Shown: piece after piece, positions 33,604 through 41,948 of the stretch
Layout: the number at the start of each line of letters is the position of its first letter
Numbering within the stretch: position 1 is the first letter of the stretch
Source: Kibdelosporangium philippinense
Lineage (GTDB): Bacteria; Actinomycetota; Actinomycetes; Mycobacteriales; Pseudonocardiaceae
Assembly (NCBI RefSeq): GCF_021390435.2
Contig: NZ_JAJVCN010000002.1
Coordinates: forward strand, 1,550,001-1,614,000
DNA: 64,000 bases
Reading direction: 5' to 3'
Program-made: the position numbers and the translations under genes
Notes under the pieces: generated by a model
Told to the model about the DNA's origin: nothing
Database searches by the model: none
Seen by the model: the letters and a program-made list of their open reading frames with translations, nothing else

Positions 33604-34518
33604 TCAGCCAATGAAGACCGAGACCACCGTGTTGTCGAACTTGACGTCCGCGAGGTTGGCGACGTCACCGTCGATCGTGACCGACTTGCCCTTGCAGTCC
33701 TTGTCCGACCACAGCTTCATCGAACCGTTCGCCCGGATCGACGAGGTCACATTCGGCCGGGAAAGGTTGGTGCAGCCGAGGCCCGCGCCCTGCGACAGGT
33801 CGCTGACCCGGTCGAAGTTGATCTCGTCGAACAGCGTCGCGCCGGTCGCCTTGTTGCCGCCGCCCGCGTTGTTCAGTGGCTTCGGCGTCGTCGTGGTTGG
33901 GACACCAGCCTTGCCGCCGTTCGGCGTGATGCCGAACCACTTGCCGTCGACGCCCTGGCCGAACGTGTCGCCGGGCTTCTTGTCCTTGTTGAAGCGGTAA
34001 ACCGGCCAGCCGCCGAGGGTCAGCTGGAACGTGCCGTCGCTCCGCCGGACCTTTCCGATGTCCTTGCGCTCGATGCCTTCGAACATAACCCTGGTGACGC
34101 CGGGCTGGACAAGCACCGGCGGCCACTTTTTGGCGCACTCGCCGGCGCATACGGACCTCGACGGGTTGGCGTCATCATCGTCGAACCGGTACAGCGTCAG
34201 CCCCGCACCGTTGACCACGACCGGGTCGAGCTTGCCTGCCTTGCTCTTCTCGATCGAGATCCACTTGATAGCGACGTCCTTCGGCGCGGTGTCCAGGGTT
34301 CCGTCCGGGCCTTTGGCCCAGTCGCCGGTGTCCTTCTGTGCGTTGTTCGACTTTGGCGTGCCGGACAACAAGTTCAGCGCCTCCGAGTCAGCCTGCGCGA
34401 CCGGCGTGGTGCCGGTCTCTGATGGCGGGGCGGCACCGTTCTGGCCACCACAAGCGGACAGTGCGGCGATGCCGAACGCGGTCAGGGCAGCAAAGGACAC
34501 AACACTCTTACGCAACAT
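33604..34518 (-). CDS. Lipoprotein with COG4315 repeats and a crystallin-like tail
   Basis: A 304-residue protein with a lipoprotein signal (ALTAFGIAALSACGG). The middle holds the secreted repeat of Lipoprotein_15/COG4315: GLTLYRFDDDDANPSRSVCAGECAKKWPPV, followed by a second, weaker unit around LGGWPVYRFNKDKKPGDTFGQG. The last 75 residues (ATLFDEINFDRVSDL to VVSVFIG) resemble a small beta/gamma-crystallin or I36 inhibitor-like beta domain with two Cys. COG4315 proteins are found near ECF sigma factors in actinobacteria; here such a pair lies 2.4 kb away. Function unknown. Confidence 0.8.
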   Translation of the reverse strand: MLRKSVVSFAALTAFGIAALSACGGQNGAAPPSETGTTPVAQADSEALNLLSGTPKSNNAQKDTGDWAKGPDGTLDTAPKDVAIKWISIEKSKAGKLDPVVVNGAGLTLYRFDDDDANPSRSVCAGECAKKWPPVLVQPGVTRVMFEGIERKDIGKVRRSDGTFQLTLGGWPVYRFNKDKKPGDTFGQGVDGKWFGITPNGGKAGVPTTTTPKPLNNAGGGNKATGATLFDEINFDRVSDLSQGAGLGCTNLSRPNVTSSIRANGSMKLWSDKDCKGKSVTIDGDVANLADVKFDNTVVSVFIG

Positions 34519-34639
34519 GGGGTTTCACTCCGAATGTGAGATGCGGTTCCGGCCTGCTTCCGACCCGCTCGGGCCAAGACACGGAACTCGGGTCGAAGAG
34601 GTTCACACAATTTCGGAGTGGTCTGGGTCACGCTCGTTT

Positions 34640-35593
34640 TCAGCAGTGTCTACCTGCGTTGATGCACGCGACTGCCTGCGACATAAGCGAATCCGGCATC
34701 ACACCGATGGCCATCGCGTGGTCAGTCAGGGGATCCCTGCCCTCCTCGGGGAAGGAATCGATGGCGTAGTCCGCGTCGGCCGGAATCGAGTAGGCGAGTT
34801 CGACGTGCAGCTGTGGCACTGGGAACGTCCCAATCGGACACACGTCCGCGTTCGGGAAGACCAGATGGCTCCGGTGCAGCGTGCTGTCGGTGGCTTTGCC
34901 GTCCCAGCATTTCGGGAAGTCGAACACCCGGACCACTTGTTGCCCGTCGGCGCAGCGTGGATAGCGGTTGGTCACGCGGTCGCGGGCGCCTGAGCAAGTC
35001 CACTGCACGTGCTCGGCGTGTTCGCCATCCTGCGAGACCGCTACCGGATTTCCAGTGATGGCGCGAAGGAAGCGCGGCGCGGCGACAACATTGGACATTG
35101 AATTGCCACGCAGCTGGATGAGCACGGAGTCGGGCAACACGATCCGTCCATGATTGCCATGGATACCGCCACCCGCTGTGTCCGCGTCGTCACCAGCCTC
35201 GTCGGTCAGCCTTAGTACTGGCCAGTAATAGGTCGATCGATCGTCAAGGCGGCAGGTTGTTCCCGCGGCGGCAAGGCTTTGATCCGTGGAGAACGCGTCG
35301 GTCGAGAGGTTTCCGACGTAGTCGTGCGTGTGGTGGGCGGCGCCGGGCAGCTTTGGTTGAACCACCACGTTGTCGGCATTCCGGTGCTTGTTCTCATTGC
35401 GCCCGCACTGTGACTGCCATGTCCCCGTGCTGGCACCAGGCTGCGTTTTGACTGCCGTCGCTCGGACCGGCACCTGCTGAATGTCCACGTAGTACGAGTC
35501 GCTGGATCTGGCGTGGTCACCCGGATTCCTGTTGCAGGCGGTGAGTGCGGTGAGCGCACACAGGGCAACGACGAACATCAACGGGCGCAGCAC
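34640..35593 (-). CDS. DUF1996-domain lipoprotein
   Basis: From GTG 35593 the product has 317 residues and opens VLRPLMFVVALCALTALTAC, a lipoprotein signal (ALTAC); ATG 35578 is an alternative start that would shorten the signal. The mature domain has the DUF1996 landmarks: GAAHHTHDYVGNLSTDAFST, STYYWPVLRL, the QWTCSG and PKCWDG segments with Cys residues, and HVELAYSIP. DUF1996 proteins are secreted, often beside carbohydrate-active domains; the activity is unproven. It reads divergently from the sigma-factor gene. Confidence 0.8.
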   Translation of the reverse strand: MLRPLMFVVALCALTALTACNRNPGDHARSSDSYYVDIQQVPVRATAVKTQPGASTGTWQSQCGRNENKHRNADNVVVQPKLPGAAHHTHDYVGNLSTDAFSTDQSLAAAGTTCRLDDRSTYYWPVLRLTDEAGDDADTAGGGIHGNHGRIVLPDSVLIQLRGNSMSNVVAAPRFLRAITGNPVAVSQDGEHAEHVQWTCSGARDRVTNRYPRCADGQQVVRVFDFPKCWDGKATDSTLHRSHLVFPNADVCPIGTFPVPQLHVELAYSIPADADYAIDSFPEEGRDPLTDHAMAIGVMPDSLMSQAVACINAGRHC

Positions 35594-35771
35594 GATGCGG
35601 ATCTTCGCATGGCACGGACCAGCGGAAAGAAGCGCCGAACCGGGATGGCAGTTGCTTGCCACGGCCGTAACGGGAATTCCCGTGAACCTCTTCGCGACCG
35701 GACGCGTGTTGCGGTGGTCAACGAGCCGGGATCCCGGTGAAAACCCAGCGGCAAGCAAGGGGAGATCTGCC

Positions 35772-35867
35772 ATGCCCACGTACCCAATCGGTGAAGCCCG
35801 CGGCACGTCCCTTGTCGCCCTTGTGCTGTCCACATTGGCCAGTCAAGGCGGGCCGCCGGATTGGTAG
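35772..35867 (+). CDS. Possible 31-residue peptide gene
   Basis: ATG 35772 lies 7 bases after AAGGGGAG, a strong ribosome-binding site. The peptide starts MPTYPIGEARGTSLVALVL, contains a hydrophobic centre and ends ASQGGPPDW. I recognise no family. There are no modification genes beside it, so a RiPP role is not supported. The good ribosome-binding site is the only evidence. Confidence 0.35.
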   Translation: MPTYPIGEARGTSLVALVLSTLASQGGPPDW

Positions 35868-35962
35868 TGGCGATTAGTTGCCGCGAGTGAGCGGCATCAC
35901 GGTTTCCAGTGTCATCCGCGGTGATCCGAATTGGCCACCGCATCCGTTTCGAATGAGGGGAG

Positions 35963-35978
35963 CTCCCGGCACCGGGAG
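35963..35978. promoter_or_regulatory. Hairpin upstream of the sigma-factor start
   Basis: CTCCCGG-CA-CCGGGAG is a perfect 7-bp stem 18 bases before the ATG and about 5 bases before the GGAGG ribosome-binding site at 35982. If transcribed it could affect translation of the sigma factor; it could equally be an operator. Confidence 0.35.
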
Positions 35979-35996
35979 TTCGTGGAGGTGTTACGG

Positions 35997-36530
35997 ATGG
36001 CTCGTCATCGGCAAGTCGCCGACGAGGCGTTGATCCGGACGTTGTTCGCCGAGCACGGCCGCGCCATGCTCGCCTACGCGACCAGGCTGACCGGCGATCG
36101 ACCGGCAGCCGAGGACGTCGTGCAGGAAGCGTTGATCAAGGCGTGGCACAACCCGGACGTCCTGGTCAACGGCAAGGGCTCGGTGCGTGGCTGGCTGCTC
36201 ACGGTCGTGCGCAACATCATCACCGACAAGGTGCGCGCCCGAAACGCCCGGCCGAAGGAAGTGCCGGAGTCGCCGACGGCGGTGCCGATCGAACGTGACC
36301 ACGCCGACAAGGTGGTCAACTCGATGGTGGTGCTCGACGCGCTCGAGAAGTTGCCGGAAGTGCACCGATCTGTGCTCGTGGAGATCTACGTGCGAGGACA
36401 GAACGTCAATGAGACGGCGGAGACGCTCGGTATCCCGCCGGGCACCGTGAAGTCGCGTTCGCACTACGCGTTGCGTGCGTTACGCGACCTGTTCACCGCA
36501 CGCGGAACAGGGATGGAAGGAGTGGCCTGA
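35997..36530 (+). CDS. ECF RNA polymerase sigma factor
   Basis: A 177-residue sigma factor; ATG 35997 is chosen for GGAGG about 9 bases upstream. Region 2 reads LIRTLFAEHGRAMLAYATRLTGDRPAAEDVVQEALIKAWHN, and region 4 LEKLPEVHRSVLVEIYVRGQNVNETAETLGIPPGTVKSRSHYALRALRDL. The phrase RMARHRQVADEALIR and the absence of extra domains fit the SigL/ECF-type group of actinobacteria. The anti-sigma gene follows 3 bp later, and the sigma probably controls its own operon and some nearby envelope lipoproteins. Confidence 0.93.
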   Translation: MARHRQVADEALIRTLFAEHGRAMLAYATRLTGDRPAAEDVVQEALIKAWHNPDVLVNGKGSVRGWLLTVVRNIITDKVRARNARPKEVPESPTAVPIERDHADKVVNSMVVLDALEKLPEVHRSVLVEIYVRGQNVNETAETLGIPPGTVKSRSHYALRALRDLFTARGTGMEGVA

Positions 36531-36533
36531 GAC

Positions 36534-37214
36534 ATGTCCGAGCACCACGTCGACATCGACGCCTACGTCGCCGGTCAGCTGGCACCGAACCAGGCCGCCG
36601 GAATCGAGCAGCACATCGACAGCTGCGAGGTGTGCCGGATGGACAGTATGTCGTTGCGGGAAATGCGGGAATTCCTCGGCGAAGTCCCGCACGAAGCCTT
36701 GCTCGACGGCTACCCGGACGACGCGGACCTCGTCCTGCAACGAACACTGCGCCAGGTGAGAACGGAGAAATCAGTGGCACGACGCCGCTCCCGATTTCTC
36801 AGCGCGGCTGCCGCGGTCATCGCCGCGGCGGCTCTGGTGACCGGGGGAATGTTCGTCGGCCAGATGAATGTGGATCAACCGCAGCAGGTCGCTGTTGCGC
36901 AGCCACAAGGTGTGCGCTTCGCGAACGCCACTGACGGTGCCACCGGTGCCCGGCTTGTCGTTCGCGTCACCCCGGCCGCGGACTGGATCCGCGTGAATGC
37001 CGCGGTCAGCGGTATCAAGGCGGGGGAGATGTGCCGGTTGATCGTGGTCACTCACGATGGGACTCGTGAGGCAGCGGGCAGTTGGGTGGTTCCGGCCACC
37101 GAAGCTGCTTCCGGGACCACCTTGGACGGTTCCGCGTTGATCTCCGCGAAGGACGTCGCCGCGGTGATTGTCGAGAACACTGACGGAAAGCATTACGTGA
37201 CAGCGAGTATCTAG
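36534..37214 (+). CDS. ZAS-type transmembrane anti-sigma factor
   Basis: A 226-residue protein 3 bp downstream of the sigma gene. The N-terminal zinc-associated anti-sigma domain has H-x3-C-x2-C (QHIDSCEVCRMD) after LAPNQAAGIEQ. One membrane helix follows (FLSAAAAVIAAAALVTGGMFVG, about residues 87-108), and an extracytoplasmic domain of about 115 residues of RskA-like type (GARLVVRVTPAADWIRVNAAV, GEMCRLIVVTHDG). It holds the sigma factor inactive until the outer domain is cleaved or the zinc site oxidised. Its stop shares the palindrome CTAG with the stop of the convergent oxidoreductase gene. Confidence 0.92.
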   Translation: MSEHHVDIDAYVAGQLAPNQAAGIEQHIDSCEVCRMDSMSLREMREFLGEVPHEALLDGYPDDADLVLQRTLRQVRTEKSVARRRSRFLSAAAAVIAAAALVTGGMFVGQMNVDQPQQVAVAQPQGVRFANATDGATGARLVVRVTPAADWIRVNAAVSGIKAGEMCRLIVVTHDGTREAAGSWVVPATEAASGTTLDGSALISAKDVAAVIVENTDGKHYVTASI

Positions 37215-38125
37215 GATGTGGTCACCACAACAGCGGAACCGCTGGTTCCTTTGACAGCCCTCGCCAGGGCGGTGGACGCAGCCGACAGCGGGTAGCTCTC
37301 GGCAACGTTCACCGCCAATCGGCCCTGGCTCACCATCGTGGCGAGAACGGACAACTGGTCACCGTCCGGGCGTACGTACACTTCGGACATCGTCACACCG
37401 CGTTGTGCAGGCGGCGTGTCCGATGTGATGGTCGCGAGCCGACCACCATCGGCCACAGTGGACAGTGCTGCCGCTGCGCCGCCTCGGGCGGCGTTCGCTG
37501 CGACATCGACGCCTTTCCTGCCGGTCAGCCGCAGAACTTGGTCAGGCCAATCACTGTCGTGATAGTCCAGCACTTCCACGGCGCCAAGAGCACGTACCCG
37601 GCTGTGGGAAGCCGGACCTGCGGTCGCGATTACTCGCAGCCCGCGCAGAGCGGCGATTTGGACGATCATGCCGCCGGTCAATCCACTTGCCCCGTGCACA
37701 AGCAATGTCTGTCCATCATGTACTTCAAGGGCCTCAGCAAGCACTTGCTCAGCGGTCAGAGCTGGTACCGGAAGTGCCGCGGCAGCCTCCCATGAGACGT
37801 TCGCTGGCGCGATCAGGTGTTGTGCCCAGGTTCCCTGTGCGCGCAATGGCAACGGGTGGGTCAGGATCTCGTCGCCGGGCGCCACGCTCGTCACCGCGTC
37901 TCCGGCGGCCCTGACCGTGCCAGCCGCCTCGACGCCAAGGGCCATCGGTGGCGTGCTGCCGGTGTCCCATCCGCCGGTGCGGACGATTTCGTCCCAGTTG
38001 CCGACCCCGGCCGCCGCTACCTCGATGAGAACCTCGTCAGCCGACAAAGCCCGTGGTTCGGGCAGATCGAGCAATTCCACTGGCCCGTTCCTGTGCTGAA
38101 TTCCAGCCGCGCGCATGCTGGCCAT
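37211..38125 (-). CDS. NADP-dependent quinone oxidoreductase-like (zinc-free MDR)
   Basis: A 304-residue medium-chain reductase from ATG 38125 (AGGTGG 5 bases upstream). It shows the GroES-like part (AAGIQHRNGPVELLDLPEPRALSADEVLIEVAAAGV, GVEAAGTV, PGDEILTHP), then the Rossmann part LLVHGASGLTGGMIVQIAALRGLRVIATAG and LGAVEVLDYHD. Zinc-binding Cys/His residues are absent, as in quinone oxidoreductases (QOR family). It should reduce quinones or enones with NADPH. It is monocistronic and convergent with the anti-sigma gene. Confidence 0.88.
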   Translation of the reverse strand: MASMRAAGIQHRNGPVELLDLPEPRALSADEVLIEVAAAGVGNWDEIVRTGGWDTGSTPPMALGVEAAGTVRAAGDAVTSVAPGDEILTHPLPLRAQGTWAQHLIAPANVSWEAAAALPVPALTAEQVLAEALEVHDGQTLLVHGASGLTGGMIVQIAALRGLRVIATAGPASHSRVRALGAVEVLDYHDSDWPDQVLRLTGRKGVDVAANAARGGAAAALSTVADGGRLATITSDTPPAQRGVTMSEVYVRPDGDQLSVLATMVSQGRLAVNVAESYPLSAASTALARAVKGTSGSAVVVTTS

Positions 38126-38172
38126 GATCCACCTAAGTGGACAGCTGTGCCACTGGCGCGCAGACCGCACAC

Positions 38173-39333
38173 TCAGGGCCGGATGGAGGTGATGTTCTCG
38201 GTGCTGATCCCGACAACGCGGTTGCGGCCTTGTTCCTTGGCCTGGTAGACGTAGTTGTCCGCGACCCGAAGGCATTCCTCGATGCCTGTGCCGTGATGTG
38301 GGTAGGTCGCGGCGCCGATCGACGCGGTGACATCGCTGATTTCGACGTCGTCGCCGTCCTTGTCCACGGTCGTGATGCGCAAAGCCTGGATGGCCAAGCG
38401 AATCCGTTCGGCGGTGGCCATTGTTTCAAGCACATTGGTGTCCGGCAGCAGGACGGTGAATTCCTCGCCGCCGAAACGTCCACCGAGATCTGCCTTGCGC
38501 AGATTGGATTTCAGGCAATCGCCGACCGCGGTGAGAACATCGTCGCCAGCGCGATGGCCATAGGTATCGTTGAGCCGCTTGAACTTGTCCAAGTCGACCA
38601 TCAGAACGCCGACCTCGCGACGCTCCTGTTCGGCGTCGGCCACAACGCGATCCGCGTATTTCTGCCACGCCGCCGCGTTTGCCATGCCGGTCTTCTTGTC
38701 GACGAAGGCGTCGCCCTCGAGTTGCTTGGTCATGGCGGCGCTATACAGGCTGATGACAACTGGGATAGCTGCCAGCACCACGATCAGCGTGCCAGTCATG
38801 AGCACGCCGGTGATGGCGCCGATAACCAGAAACGCCGCATCGAGCCCGATTTCCGTGAGACGGCCCAAACGGCGGTAACGCAGGAAAGCGACCGCGTGAC
38901 TGGCGACCAGATACGCGCCCGCCGCCAAAACGACCGTCAGTACACCGCCGAAATTGGCTTGTGGGCTGGGCGTTTCCCACGCGCCGAACGACACAGCGAA
39001 ATGTGCGGGGATGAGCGCCCAGGCGATGGTGTACCACCACACGTCGTGCTTTCCACGTACGGAGTGGTACGCGCACAAGACCAACACCAGTGCGACAGCC
39101 GGCGTGAGGTGCACGGACACAGCTGCTGCGACCGCCCAGACGGAGGTCGCGATGATCGGCTCGGAGTCGTTGTGGCGGACGGTGTGTATCCGGCGTACGA
39201 GTTCCATCGTGACGATCGCCGCCACGAGTATGACCGCCGCGCGCACCCAGTCCATTGCTGTCATCGGTACGAAAATGCCTGCCAGCACTGCGACACCGGT
39301 TGGTGGCAACAGAACTGCGACCAAGCGCATCAT
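38173..39333 (-). CDS. Membrane diguanylate cyclase (GGDEF) 1
   Basis: A 386-residue protein; ATG 39333 overlaps the stop of the preceding GGDEF gene by 4 bp. Residues 1-210 contain about seven hydrophobic helices (MASE/MHYT-like sensor, unassigned). The C-terminal GGDEF domain starts DKKTGMANAAAWQKYAD and has LMVDLDKFKRLNDTYGHRAGDDVL, the intact GGEEF active site, and an inhibitory I-site RKAD five residues before it, so product inhibition is likely. It makes cyclic di-GMP from two GTP. The C-terminal end is very similar to that of the neighbouring cyclase. Confidence 0.9.
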   Translation of the reverse strand: MMRLVAVLLPPTGVAVLAGIFVPMTAMDWVRAAVILVAAIVTMELVRRIHTVRHNDSEPIIATSVWAVAAAVSVHLTPAVALVLVLCAYHSVRGKHDVWWYTIAWALIPAHFAVSFGAWETPSPQANFGGVLTVVLAAGAYLVASHAVAFLRYRRLGRLTEIGLDAAFLVIGAITGVLMTGTLIVVLAAIPVVISLYSAAMTKQLEGDAFVDKKTGMANAAAWQKYADRVVADAEQERREVGVLMVDLDKFKRLNDTYGHRAGDDVLTAVGDCLKSNLRKADLGGRFGGEEFTVLLPDTNVLETMATAERIRLAIQALRITTVDKDGDDVEISDVTASIGAATYPHHGTGIEECLRVADNYVYQAKEQGRNRVVGISTENITSIRP

Positions 39334-40559
39334 GCCGCGACTGCCAGCGTCGGGCCGCAGACGCGGTTGCGACCGAGTTCCTTGGCTTGGTAGAGGCAAC
39401 GGTCGGCCGTCAGGAGCATGTCGTCCACGCTCACCTCCGCGTGCCGTGTCGTTGCAACGCCAATGGAAGCGGTGATGCCGCTGATGGTTGTGGGGCGGCC
39501 GTGGAGGTTCGTCGTGATCACGGTCAGCGCCTCGATCTGGTGACGGATCCGTTCGGCCGCCTCGTTCGCTTCCTGTTCGGTGGCACCGGGAAGCAGGATG
39601 CTGAACTCCTCGCCGCCGAAGCGGGCAACGATGTCATGACGGCGCGTAGTGGTCTGCAGTATGTGCGCAACGCTCGCGAGGACGTCATCGCCCGCGTGGT
39701 GACCGTAGGTGTCGTTGAGGCGCTTGAAGTGGTCCAGGTCGACCATGAGTACCGCCGACCGTGCGTGAGTCCGGTGACTGGCGGTGCTGAGCGTCTGCCA
39801 GGCCGCGTGGTTCCACAGCTGAGTCTTCGCGTCGTGTGCCGCGGCGTGCTGCAAAGCGCGCCCGCGCATGGACCGCTGCAAGTACGCCACCGGCAGCAAG
39901 AAGAACGGGATAGCGACGAAAGAGAAGTGCCCGAACACACCCAGCAACACGCCGAGAGCAACCCGCGTGACGAGCAAGCCGTACACCCCGTGCCCTGCTT
40001 CCACAGGGTGTACGGCATGGATGAGCCGACGCGTAACCCCCATCAGCGCAGGCCCATCAGTCACAGCTAGATAGAGCAGCCCGGCCATACCGGCGGCGAG
40101 AACAGTAGGAGTACTCATGACATCCACCGGAGCCAGCAGGTGCACGGACGACCACGCGAGCCACGCGACCGTCGCCCCGGCAAGACTGGTGAGCACGGGA
40201 CGCTGTCCGCGGAGCAGCTCGTGTCCGAGCAGAACGGCGGACACAAGAAAGACTGCCCCAAGGGGCAAGGTCAGAACCGCGCCGATGAGCCACACCGGTG
40301 CCGCGGACACAGCCGCAGTATCCGTGTCCCGCGAGCGAGCGAACTCGGCGTACGCGATCCCACAGAGCGTGAGCACAACGGCTGTCAACCACGACGTGGT
40401 TGACCAGGCAAGACCCAGCCCGGTCAGCAAGGCCGCTGTCAGCACAACGAGTGACACCGTCTTGACGGGCACACCGTTCGCGGGGAGACTCCAGCGACGG
40501 ATGGTGATGGTCGGCCGACGGAAACCGATTGCTGGTGCGGCGACTCCCCCTGCGTTCAT
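39330..40559 (-). CDS. Membrane diguanylate cyclase (GGDEF) 2
   Basis: A 409-residue protein from ATG 40559; the start is uncertain because no clear ribosome-binding site precedes it and a GTG about 30 codons further is possible. About seven membrane helices (VSLVVLTAALLTGLGLAW onward) precede a GGDEF domain: AKTQLWNHAAWQTLS, LMVDLDHFKRLNDTYGHHAGDDVL, GGEEF and I-site RRHD. It forms a tandem with the cyclase at 38173 with a 4-bp overlap. The membrane halves differ more than the catalytic halves, which suggests separate signals feeding one c-di-GMP pool. Confidence 0.87.
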   Translation of the reverse strand: MNAGGVAAPAIGFRRPTITIRRWSLPANGVPVKTVSLVVLTAALLTGLGLAWSTTSWLTAVVLTLCGIAYAEFARSRDTDTAAVSAAPVWLIGAVLTLPLGAVFLVSAVLLGHELLRGQRPVLTSLAGATVAWLAWSSVHLLAPVDVMSTPTVLAAGMAGLLYLAVTDGPALMGVTRRLIHAVHPVEAGHGVYGLLVTRVALGVLLGVFGHFSFVAIPFFLLPVAYLQRSMRGRALQHAAAHDAKTQLWNHAAWQTLSTASHRTHARSAVLMVDLDHFKRLNDTYGHHAGDDVLASVAHILQTTTRRHDIVARFGGEEFSILLPGATEQEANEAAERIRHQIEALTVITTNLHGRPTTISGITASIGVATTRHAEVSVDDMLLTADRCLYQAKELGRNRVCGPTLAVAA

Positions 40560-40639
40560 ACGTACAGATTGCGTACCAGCACGGACAGTCCACGGACAGA
40601 TGACGGACAGCGACTTGGCAATAGCCTGCTGTGATTGGG

Positions 40640-41908
40640 TTACTGGATCGCTTCGCCAGGTTTCCCGATCGTGCCATGAGCGGCTTTGACCCCGGCCGAC
40701 CGGCTCGCGGACACCCACGCGATGGACAGTCCGATCACCATGACCGTACCGATCCCGCCAGAGACCGCGATGACCGAGGACGACGGCGCGTTCTGGGCGA
40801 TCAACCCGAACGTCAGAATGGCGAGCCCCTGCGTCACCCGCATCATCGTGGTCATCAAGCCGACGGCCTGGCCCCGCATGCTGTCCGGAACGGCCTGCGT
40901 GAACTCAGCGGCAAGCGGGATCCAGTAATACAGCGAGATCCCCGAAACCACGATGAGCACAACGGCGACAACCACCCCGGGCACAGTGAAGAACAGTGCG
41001 AGCGGCGCGCAGCTGAGCACGCCAAGGAGCACGACGTGCCGGTTGCGTTGATCGGGAATGAGTATGGGCAGAAGCCAAAGCCCTAGAACGATTCCGGCTG
41101 GGCCCGCGCCCATCAGCACGCCGGCAACGGCAGACCCGTACCCAATCTCCGACGCGAAGGGTGCCGCGAGCGTCTCGCTCGCCAGAGTGGTGGCGATGGC
41201 GAACGGGAACAACATGATCAATCGCAGCCGCGGGTCACGGACGATGTAGCGGATGGCGGCGCGGGCCGAACCGAGCAACGTCGGCGGGGTGTCGCCATTC
41301 GCTGTCGCGGGACGGGAAGCGACCCCCAAGATGATCACAATCGTTGACAGTACGAAGGTCGCGGAGTTGAACACCAGAACGAGCGACAACCCGGTGAGCC
41401 CGACGACAACCCCGCCGAGGCCGTAACCAATCGTGTACGAGACGTGGTTGACCAACTGGGTGACCGCGGATCCACGCACCAGCTTCTTGCCCGGCAGGAC
41501 AACGGACATGGTGGAGATGTAGGCACTGTTGAACGGCGCGTCCACCACCCGGATGACGAAAAGCAAGCCCCACAACGCAACCAGCGGCATCCCAGGGATA
41601 GCCATGACAAGCACAAGCAGAGCACGGCCAATGTCGGTAGTGATCATTACGGCGCGGCGGGGAAACCGATCAGCGAGCCCAGCCAGCACCGGCCCGCCGA
41701 TCAGATCAGGCAAGACAGTCAGCGCGAACGTGATCCCCATCAGTGCCTCGGACCCAGTCTGATTGAAAACTGCGATCGTCAACGCCGCACGAGCAAGGTA
41801 ATCGCCCACAGTGGACAGCGCACGACTAATGAACAGAGCACGAAATTCACGCACAGAGAAAATGTCCGCGTAGCTGACGCGCTCGGTTCCTTGGCGCTCC
41901 CCCGACAC
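40640..41908 (-). CDS. MFS transporter (macrolide-efflux-like), likely part of the peptide locus
   Basis: A 422-residue, 12-helix transporter. GTG 41908 is chosen for AAAGGAGG 7-8 bases upstream. The core begins SYADIFSVREFRALFISRALSTVGDYLARAALTIAVFNQTGS and carries the motif A-like loop LAGLADRFPRRAVMITTDIG. It belongs to the MefA/EntS-like exporters. It follows the SagB-type dehydrogenase gene by 40 bp on the same strand, so peptide gene, dehydrogenase and exporter form one unit; export of the modified peptide is the natural inference. The two GGDEF genes follow 80 bp later and may be separate. Confidence 0.88.
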   Translation of the reverse strand: MSGERQGTERVSYADIFSVREFRALFISRALSTVGDYLARAALTIAVFNQTGSEALMGITFALTVLPDLIGGPVLAGLADRFPRRAVMITTDIGRALLVLVMAIPGMPLVALWGLLFVIRVVDAPFNSAYISTMSVVLPGKKLVRGSAVTQLVNHVSYTIGYGLGGVVVGLTGLSLVLVFNSATFVLSTIVIILGVASRPATANGDTPPTLLGSARAAIRYIVRDPRLRLIMLFPFAIATTLASETLAAPFASEIGYGSAVAGVLMGAGPAGIVLGLWLLPILIPDQRNRHVVLLGVLSCAPLALFFTVPGVVVAVVLIVVSGISLYYWIPLAAEFTQAVPDSMRGQAVGLMTTMMRVTQGLAILTFGLIAQNAPSSSVIAVSGGIGTVMVIGLSIAWVSASRSAGVKAAHGTIGKPGEAIQ

Positions 41909-41948
41909 CCAGCGCCCTCCTTTGGCTACTCTGTGTGTTCGATTGAGA

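Larger units (their letters stand above)
35594..35996 (+). other. Divergent promoter region with one possible small gene
   Basis: This 403-bp gap separates the DUF1996 lipoprotein gene from the sigma-factor gene. It holds a possible 31-residue peptide gene at 35772-35867 and a hairpin at 35963-35978. I see no other feature. Confidence 0.6.
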
